A DNA stretch of 64,000 nucleotides from Pirellulales bacterium (GTDB lineage: Bacteria > Planctomycetota > Planctomycetia > Pirellulales > Thermoguttaceae), in NCBI GenBank assembly GCA_016928165.1, contig JAFGLH010000128.1, forward strand, positions 1-64,000. Reading direction: 5' to 3'. Every line of letters begins with the position of its first letter. The stretch's first letter is position 1. Shown in pieces: positions 1 through 9,000 of this stretch. The position numbers were made by a program, and so were the translations under genes. Below the pieces are notes generated by a model, which was not told the DNA's origin, ran no database searches, and worked only from the letters and a program-made list of their open reading frames with translations.

Positions 1-3000
1 GCCACGATGGTGTAGTCGTGTGGACCGGCGGCAAGTCCGGCCAACGGCTTCGTGTAGTTCACTCCCGAGTTAGCGGCCCACGGTCCCTTGGCCGAATAGA
101 GGACGCCGTCGATGGTGATCGAGGAGCTTTTCAATCCGTCGGGATCGAATGCGTTCCAGGACATGAAGCCGAGCTTCTCCGAAACGGCGAAGAGGGAGAT
201 TGCCGGACCGGCGCCGTCGTTGGAAGCTCCCGCGATGGTGAAGGATCCTTCGATTCGCGAAGAGTTTCCGGCATTGTCAACGGCCGTGATTGTATAATAA
301 TGCACGCCGCTGGAGAGGGTGGAAGTCGGCCGTGAGTAGTTGACTCCCGAGGCGACGTTATAGGGTCCGTCGGCGGCGTATTGCACGCCGTCGATGACAA
401 TCGAGGACCGCGCGATTCCATCGTTGTCCAACGCATTCCAGGACATGAAGCTGGCGTTGGGCGAAAACGCCACTTTACCGATAGTCGGTCCCAGCTTGCT
501 TGTCAGTGCGCCGGCGGCGGGATTGACGACCCTGGCAAAGACGTCCATGTTCGCGCCGATTACGAATTTTCCGGAGACGTCGTTGTAGACCAACTCCGGT
601 CCCGCCCAGGCCACGGTGAATTGACCGCCGCCGGAGACGCCGACGGCCGGCGTGACCTGGTTCCCTTCGACGGTGCCGTTGATGCGGAACTCGCCCAGCG
701 TTTGACCGCCGGCGACCTTGTAATCGGCGCCGTTGGCGTAATACATGCGGGCGTAGATGCCGTAGTCCGTAATTGGATAATTCGGGTCGGGCTTGTCTTG
801 GAAGCTCGACCAGGTGACCACGTAGTCGCCGTTGTCGGCCATTCCCACGTCGGGCGTGACCTGCCAGTTGAGCGTGGTTTGGTTGACGCGAACCTCGTTG
901 GCGGTTTTAGCGCCTCCGGCGGAGCTATATCGTCGAACGTAGACGCCGTAACCGCCGCCGTCCTGGCCCATGCTCGACCAGGTGACGATGAAGTCGCCGT
1001 CGGCGTCCATGGCCACGGCCGGGTCAATCTGCTTGTCGAGCGTATAAGTATTGACGCGGAACTCGCCGCCCAGCTTGGCGCCCGTGGCGGAGAACCTTTG
1101 TCCGTAGATGCCCCAGGAGTTGCCGTCCTGCTGATCGCTCCGCCAGACGACGACGAAGTTTCCGGCGTCGTCCATGGCGATGTCGGAGTAGTCCTGGCGG
1201 TGGGCGGTGGTGGTGTTTACCAGGAACTCGTCGCCGAGGGCCACGCCTTGGACGTTGAACCGTCTGGCGTATATGCCGTCCAAGTCTCCGTCCTGGCCGT
1301 AGCTGGTCCAGGTGACGACGAAGTCGCCGTCGGGGTCCATTGCCACCGAGGGCATTGTCTGGAGGTTTTGGGTCGTTTGGTTGATGAGGAAGTCATCGAC
1401 TACGATGTAACCGTCCTTATCGAAGATGGCGGCATAGACTCCTCCCAAGTCGTCTTCGCCCTCTCCGGCCCAAACCACGACAAAGTCGCCGTATCCGTCC
1501 ATTGCCACGGCGGGATGGTATTGGATGCCTTCCACATAACTGCATACTGAGAACTCGCTACCCAGCGGCTGCCCGTCCTGGTTGAACCTTTGGGCGTCGA
1601 TGTCGCCGGCGCCGTCGAAGTACGAGGTCCAAACGACCACGTAGTCGCCGTCGTCGTCCACGGCCACCGCCGGCTCGACGTTCGGCGTATCGGTGGGCAG
1701 GGTATTGATCGGCTCGTCGGGGTCGTCGTCCTCGGGAGTGCCCGGAGGGTTGTCCTCCCCGCCATCGTCTTCATCGCCGGTGACGGAGAAGTTTACGACG
1801 TAAGCGCCCCCCGGCTGACCGCTGAAATCTCCGTCCAGCGGATTGCCGAAGATGTCTTCGACGGCGTCGCTGATCGTCATGGAATAGCGGCCGATGGGCA
1901 AGGGCTGATAGCCGGCCGTCAAGGGATCGCCGTCAAAGGTAATGACGGCTTCGTACTTATTGGTAGTTGGGTTCAAGCCGAACTCGATGCCGGCGATGCC
2001 GATAAACGCCTCGCCGTCCTTCATCAGCGACCAGTTGGCGGTATTGAGGATGCTGTTCACCCCGCCCGCTAGGCCGGCGGTGGACAATTCCTCGCCGAAG
2101 GTTATCACAAGTTGGCTGACCAATTCGAGCACGGACAGATTTTTAACCCGCTCCAAATCCGTGCCGGTGGCGTTGTAAACTCCGCCGACGGTTGGGCCGG
2201 CCTCGTCGCTGGTCTGAGCGAAGCGCTGATAGAAGACGCCCTGAATATCGTTCTGACCGGGGACTTCGCCGTTGCCGCTCCAATCGATCGCCACGTCGCC
2301 GGTGTCGTCGACTGCCACGCTCGGATAGCGTTGATCGCCGTTGGTGGTGGTGTTGACGCGGATATCGCCGCTCTTCTCGCCGTTTTCGCCAAGCAATGGG
2401 TTTGTCCCGAACACCCGGAAAGGCGTCACCGGATCTTCGAGATTGTAGGAATACTGGACCTCGCTGGTGCGGGCAAAGTAGCGGGCATAAACGCCGTAGT
2501 CGGAAGCCGGGGAGCCGTCCTGGAAGCTTTCCCACGTTACGACGAAATCGCCGTCGGCGTCCATCGACACGTTGGCGTTTTGCTGGTTGTCGGCGGCGTA
2601 CTCGTTCACCTGGAAGGCGTTGCTGACCGGGTTGCCTGCGGCGTTGTAGCGGCGGGCGAAGATGCCGTTGAGGCCGTTGAAGCCGGGGCCGTAGCCGTTG
2701 CCTATCCCGTCGTGGCCATAGCTGGTCCAGACGACGACGAAATCGCCATCGGAGTCCATGGCCACCGAGGAGTGCCCTTGGACTCCGCCCGCGTTGTCGA
2801 GCCAAACGGAGGGATTGCCGTCCTCGTCGACATTAAATATATCGTCGAAGTTGACGATGAACTCCTCCGGGTTGGTGGCGGTGATGCTGTTTATCCAGCC
2901 GACGTAAGAGGAAACCCGAGTAGCGACGTCCAACTCGCCATAGGTCGAATTGGTCACGTCGTCGATGTCCGTCGAGACGCTGTATCCGAAGGAGACAATG

Positions 3001-6000
3001 GCGGCGATCTGACCGGGGAAGTTGACCGGGTCTTCCAGGTTGTAGTTGACCAGCCACGGACCGCCCGAGTCGCCGTGGGCCGATGCAACCTCGGCGGCTC
3101 CCAACCCCGTGTCGTGTATGCCGTAAAGCACGCCCAGAGCGTCCTGGCTGGCCGTACCGTTGTCGTAGTCGAGCACCAACATGCTGTCCGAGTAACCGAC
3201 CAGCGAACCCTCGGCGTCGAACTGATTGAATCCGTAATGTTTGACGTCGCCGCTGTCGATGGTTTCACCCGTGTTGCCAGTGCCAATCATGCCGTAGCCC
3301 ATTACCATCGCGGTCAGGCCGATTTCATCCTCGCCCGTGTAAAGCATATAGCCTTCCACGCCGGTCGGGACGTATGAAATTTGGACCAGGGCGATATCGT
3401 TGCCGGCCATGGCGTCGCCGTTGAAACCGGGATGAACGATTACCTGCGTAGCCTGAATTTCCACTCGTCCGTCGGCGAGATCAAAGGCCACGTAGATGTC
3501 CGATGCATCAATCGCTTGGTTGGTCGCGTCGGACCAAACCACGTGGGCAGCGGTCAGTATCCAGTTGGTGTCGATCAACAAAGACCCCGAGCCGGAGTAC
3601 CACTCGCCCTGATCGAGCACGTTAAGTTGCACCACGCCGTCGTAGCCGATATCGGCCGGGACTACGTGGTTGGCGGGATCGTCCACGCTGACCACTTTTT
3701 CTTCCGATTGAGCGTTTGTGCCGTCGCTCTCGGTCTGTAATCCCAGAGAGTCCTCGGCCGTGGCGGCGGGCGACCAGACCGAGTTGACGTAGCCGTACTG
3801 TTTGGCGTAAACGTTGGACTCGATGGCGGAGTCGCCGTCCTGTCCGTAGCCGGTCCAGGTAATGACGAAGTTGCCCAAGGCGTCGGCGGCCACGTCGGGG
3901 TACATTTGGTTTCCGCTGGTCGTGTCGTTGACGCGGAACTCGCCCGCCTCGCCCTCCACGCTGGTCGTCAACAAGATCGTCGCGCCATCGTCGCCGCCGG
4001 TTTTCACCACGTTGGTCACCGCTAGCGGGGCCACGTTTCTGCTGCCGTCGGCGCCGACGAACTCGATCAGGGCGTAGGTGACGTGTCCGCCGATTACGTT
4101 CGCCTCGGCGCCGATGTTGTCCAATGCGGCCTGGATGGCGTCGATCGTGGAATAGGCGTTGCCCGTGGAGGTGATCGGCGCAGTTATCAGGGGAGCGGTG
4201 GCGGGATCGTCGTCGTCGTCCCAACTTAGGCGGAAGGTGCCCTCGAAGCCGCCCACCAGGAAGAGCGTTTGCACCTCGTTCGTGCCGGCCAGGGCGTCGC
4301 CCTCGGCGCTGTAGGTCTGGGCGTAGACGCCGTAGCCGCTGCCGTCCTGCAAATTGCTTTGCCAGGTGATGATGAAGTCGCCGTCGGCGTCCATCGCCAC
4401 CGAGGAGTATCGCTGCACGTCACTTGCCTCGGAGTTGACGCGGAATATTTCGCCCTGGGCCGCTCCGGCGGCGTTGAACCGCTGGGCATATACGTCCCAA
4501 CTGGTCTTGGCGTTCCATGCCGACCAGGTAACGACGAAATCGCCGTCGACGTCGCGGGCGACGGAAATATCGGTGGCCGTCGCATCGGACGAGACCAGAA
4601 TGTCGCCGGTCAACTCGTTAACGGTAGTGGTCCGGGATCCGTCCGATTCGAGCGTCGAGACTTGCTCGAACATTTGAATCCACACGCCTTCCTGGCCGGG
4701 GGTCTCGTCGGTCCAGGCGACGACGAAGTCTCCGTCGGCGTCGGCGGCGATCGAATCGGCCGTGGTGGCGTAGGTATATTGCCCTTGCGGCGGGACTTGG
4801 TTCACGCCGTCGCTAACTAACGTTTCTTGACCCGTGGGGACATTGACGTAAATCACGCTCGACACCAATCCGCCCTGGGGAAAGAAGCCGCTGCTGTTGA
4901 GCGGATTACCAGAGGTGTCGCGGATGTTCCCCTTGACAACGATTTGGTATCGGCCGTTGATCAAGGCCTCGACGCCCTCGGAAGCCCCGTTGGCGTCGAC
5001 GATCAGCACGGCTTGGTACTTGTTGGTCAGTTGCGCGTTCAGCCCGTATTCGGGGCTAAGGTAGTAGGCAACGTCCAAACCGTAAAACACCTGGCTTATG
5101 CCGCCGACCACCTCAATGCCATCGACCAGCAACGAGTAGTTGTTCGGATTGGTCACGGCGTCGCCGGAGTGGGCGGCGTTGTCCAACATGTCCTCGTCGA
5201 AGGTGACGACGACGGCCGCCAGCGGCTGGGTGATCTGGCCCGAGGAGGCAACCATGGTGCCATCGGGCAGGAGGAAATCAGTGACCATCGGACCGGCGGT
5301 GTCGGTGTCGGCCTTGTAGTAGGTGAAATAGACGCCTTGCGAGTCGCCGCCTCCCTTGCCGGACCAGACGATCACGATGTCGCCCGAGGGCGTGGCGGCG
5401 ATGCTGGGACTTCCCTGTTCACCGATGTCGGTGGTGTTGACGCGGGTTTCCGGCGTGACGGCCGGATTTCTTTCGTCGCCGCTGAGGGTAGCGTGGAAAG
5501 CGCGGACGAAAACGCCCGTCTGGTCGTGATCGTATGCCCCGGCGAGGTTCTGCGGGGCCAATGGGGTATAAGTGCTCGATCCGTTGCCGCTCCAGACGAT
5601 GAAGAAGTCGCCGTCGGCGTCAACGGAGATCGAAGGACTGATCTGATCGCCGTAGTAGAGGGCCGATTGCGCCATCGAATAGTACTGCGGCGGATCGTGC
5701 AGCGCGGTGACCACCTGGTTGGCGTTCGTGTCGACCTCTAGTTTCGCCGTGCCGTCGGTGTTGTACTGGCGGTAGTAAATGCCGTAGCTGTTGACTATGT
5801 CTTGGGGCGTATCGATCCAGTCGTTGTCCTGCCATGCTTCCCAGGCGACAATGAATTCACCGTAAGGGTTCATGGTAACTTGTGCGTTGCGTGCGTAGAA
5901 CGCGCCGGCCTGTAGCCTGGTATCCTCGATGTGCTCGTAGTCGGCGATGAACTCGTCGTCGCCCACGTTGACGCGGAACTCGACGTTGCCTTCTTCGTGT

Positions 6001-9000
6001 CCTTCGTATTCGGGGATGGTTATCGGAGTACCGTTATAGTTGAATAGCCGAGCCATGACGACGGCGTTGGTCGTCACGCCGTTCTTTTGACTGTAAGCGG
6101 CGGTCCAGGAGACGACGAAGGTGCCCACCTCGCTAACGGCGACCGAGGGATGCACTTCGTTGCTGCTGGGGTTAACGATTGTGCCGGGGATATTTTGCGA
6201 GTTGACGCGGATTTCGTTGCTGATTCTCTCCCCGTCGCTATTAAAGACTTGCGCGCGGACGTCGTTGAAGTAGCTGAAATCCTGTCCTTGCGATGCCCAG
6301 ACGACTACGAAGTTGCCCTGGCTGTCCATGGCAATGCTGGGAGCGACCTGCTGGTTTGCGACGTTGGAGTTGATCTGGAACTCGCCGCCGATGGCACGTC
6401 CCATCGAATCGAACCGCTGCCCGTAGATCCCCCAACTGCCGTCGAGGTCCTGAGCTTCGCTGGACCAGACAACGACGAAGTCGCCGTCGGCGTCCATGGC
6501 CACAGCGCATTCCAATTGATCGCCTACCGTGTAGGTGTTGACGAGGATTTCACCGCTCAGCGGGTTGCCCTCGCTGTCGAACATGCGCATGTACACGCCG
6601 GCGCCGTCTCCGTCCTGGTCTTCGCTAACCCAAACGACGACAAAATCGCCGTCGTGGTCGACGGCGACGCATCGCGAACTTCCGTAGTACTCCTCGTTGG
6701 CGCTGACGGCGGTGGTTTGCACGCCGTCGGTGGTTTCGTTGACGCGGACCTCGAGGCCCTCCTTGTCGGTCACGTCGTTCTCGACGACGAGCGTGAACTC
6801 GATCTCGGCGTTCGAGCCGGCGGGGTTGAAGCCGGTGCGGTTCAGTGCGTTGCCCGAAACGTCCCGCAAGCCGCTCTCGCCGAGCGGATCGTTCAACGTC
6901 GCCGAGGAGGGCGCCAGCAGCTCGAGCAGGTAAGAGCCGGTGCCCAGCGGCTCGGTGCCTTCGACCACGCCGTTGGCGTCGACGACGATGACAATCTCGT
7001 AACTAATGCTGGGCAAGGTGCTGAGGACGGCGAAATCGCCGTATGTGCCGGGATCGGCGGCAGCGCGATTAGCCAGGATGGCCGCCTCGCTCAATCCGTA
7101 ATAGATCTCGCTGATCGCCCCTTCGATCACTTCGCCGCCGACCGAGAGCCGATAGTTCTCCGGGTTGGTCACCGCGTCGCCCGTGCTCGTCAGATTGTCG
7201 TACATCTGCTCGGAGACGGTGACTACGATGTAGGAGAGATTGTCGGTCTGATAAACGATGGGGCTTTCTAAAATGCTGGTCCCATCGGGGGTCTCCACAC
7301 TGGTCGCCGTGGGGCCGGCCGTGTCGACGGTCTCGTCGTAATAACGGTAGTAGATGTTCGACGCCACCACTTCGCCGACGCTGTTGATGTTGTACTCGGT
7401 GTAGGCGATGGCGAAGTCGCCCTCGGGAGTCATGCCGATCGAGGCGTCTTGTTGGTATGTGCCGACATCGCCCTGGACGTACATCTCGGCGATGGGCGCG
7501 GGAGCGGGCACCTCATCGTCGCCCACAATCATGATCAGGTCTACCGAGGCCGCGGCGAAACCGATCGGCGTGTCGTGCAGTTGGCCGATGAAGGTAATCT
7601 CGTAAACGTACTGCTGGGTCGGATCGTATTCCAACTCCCAATACGTGTCCTCTCGCAGATCCAATTCATCCTCTGAAATCATCCGCACGATGCAATTGCC
7701 GTAAAGGTAGGCGGAGCTGTCCAATGCGGCTTGGATGGCGCCCAGGGTTCCGCCGGGATCAATGATTTGGTCCTCTCCATAAGGCACATAGACTGGCTCC
7801 ACCTCGACGATGTCGTAGGCGCCGCTCAACATGCTCTGCACCAAAATAAGGAATGTGCCGTCGGCGATTCGATTGTCCAAAACCAGCATAGCCCGGGCGT
7901 TGTTGCCGTCGCGCTGGCTGTTGACCACGCTGTCGCTGATCAGCACGTGTTGCGGGTTGGGGTAGGTCGGATCGGCGTCGAATTGCGAGTACATCACGCC
8001 GTTCGCCTCGCCGCGGGCCAGATCGGCGATCGTCTCGAGGATCGTCCGCAGCCGTCCGAGTTGTTCGTCGTCGAACCCGTATGTTTTTTGCGCCGCGATC
8101 AATACCTCCTCGATTACGCCGTCGGTGTCGCCGCTATGCGCGGCGCCCATGGGTAAAGCGACGTCGGCCAGATCGGGCCAGAGCGCTATCAGGTCGGCGT
8201 TTTCGTCGCGGGCGAGGACCTCCCGCAAGTAGGCGGTTGCGGCCCCGCTGGTGTAAAAATAGCTGTTGGTATCCGGCCCGTAGCCGGAGAAGACGACGGT
8301 CATGTCGCCGTCGGCGTCCATCACGATCTGCCCGCCGTATTGCGAATTGTGCCAAGTCGTGAGACTTGCGGGATTCGTGCTGGCGCTGTTGGCCCTGGTA
8401 ACACTCCGCAACATCGAGCCGCCGATGGTGTATTCGACGAAATAGACGCCGGCGGAAGTAACTCCCAGGCTGGGAACGTCGTTGTCGGCGCCCATGGTCC
8501 AGCAAATGGCGTAATTGTCGTTGGAATCGAAATACGCCGAAAACTCGCTGCCGCCCGCGGCGGGCTGAAGCGCCGACTGTCCTTGGTATATATAACCGTC
8601 CGGGTCATACATGGCGGTGTAAACGGTCGACCCGGAGTTCCAAATAATAAGCGCGTAGCCGTCGTCGCTCATGGCGACGTAGGAATTGTCGTGGACTTCC
8701 GTATTGTCGTAATTGACGGCGGTTTCGACGGCGGACTGCGGTGTGCCGTCGTAGCTGAACTGCCGCATGTTGATAGTGTTGAAGAAGCTGACAATTTGGC
8801 CGCTGTCGGACCAGGCGACGGTGAAGTTGCCCGCCGCGTCCATGCCCACCGAGGGGTTGCCCTGGGCGGCGGCCGTGTTCACGTTGACGCGGAAAGTGTA
8901 GAAGTCGTCGGCAATCCTTAAAGGATCGTCCTCCTCCAAAATCGTCGAGTACGGTTGATAGGCTTCCACGAGCCGCACGCCCTCAATGGCCGTTTCCCTA

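Noticed and set aside
800-1780. CRISPR-like array because of regular ~165-bp spacing
   Set aside because: The units are coding, 55 codons long, in frame and imperfect; a CRISPR array has short repeats and unrelated spacers.
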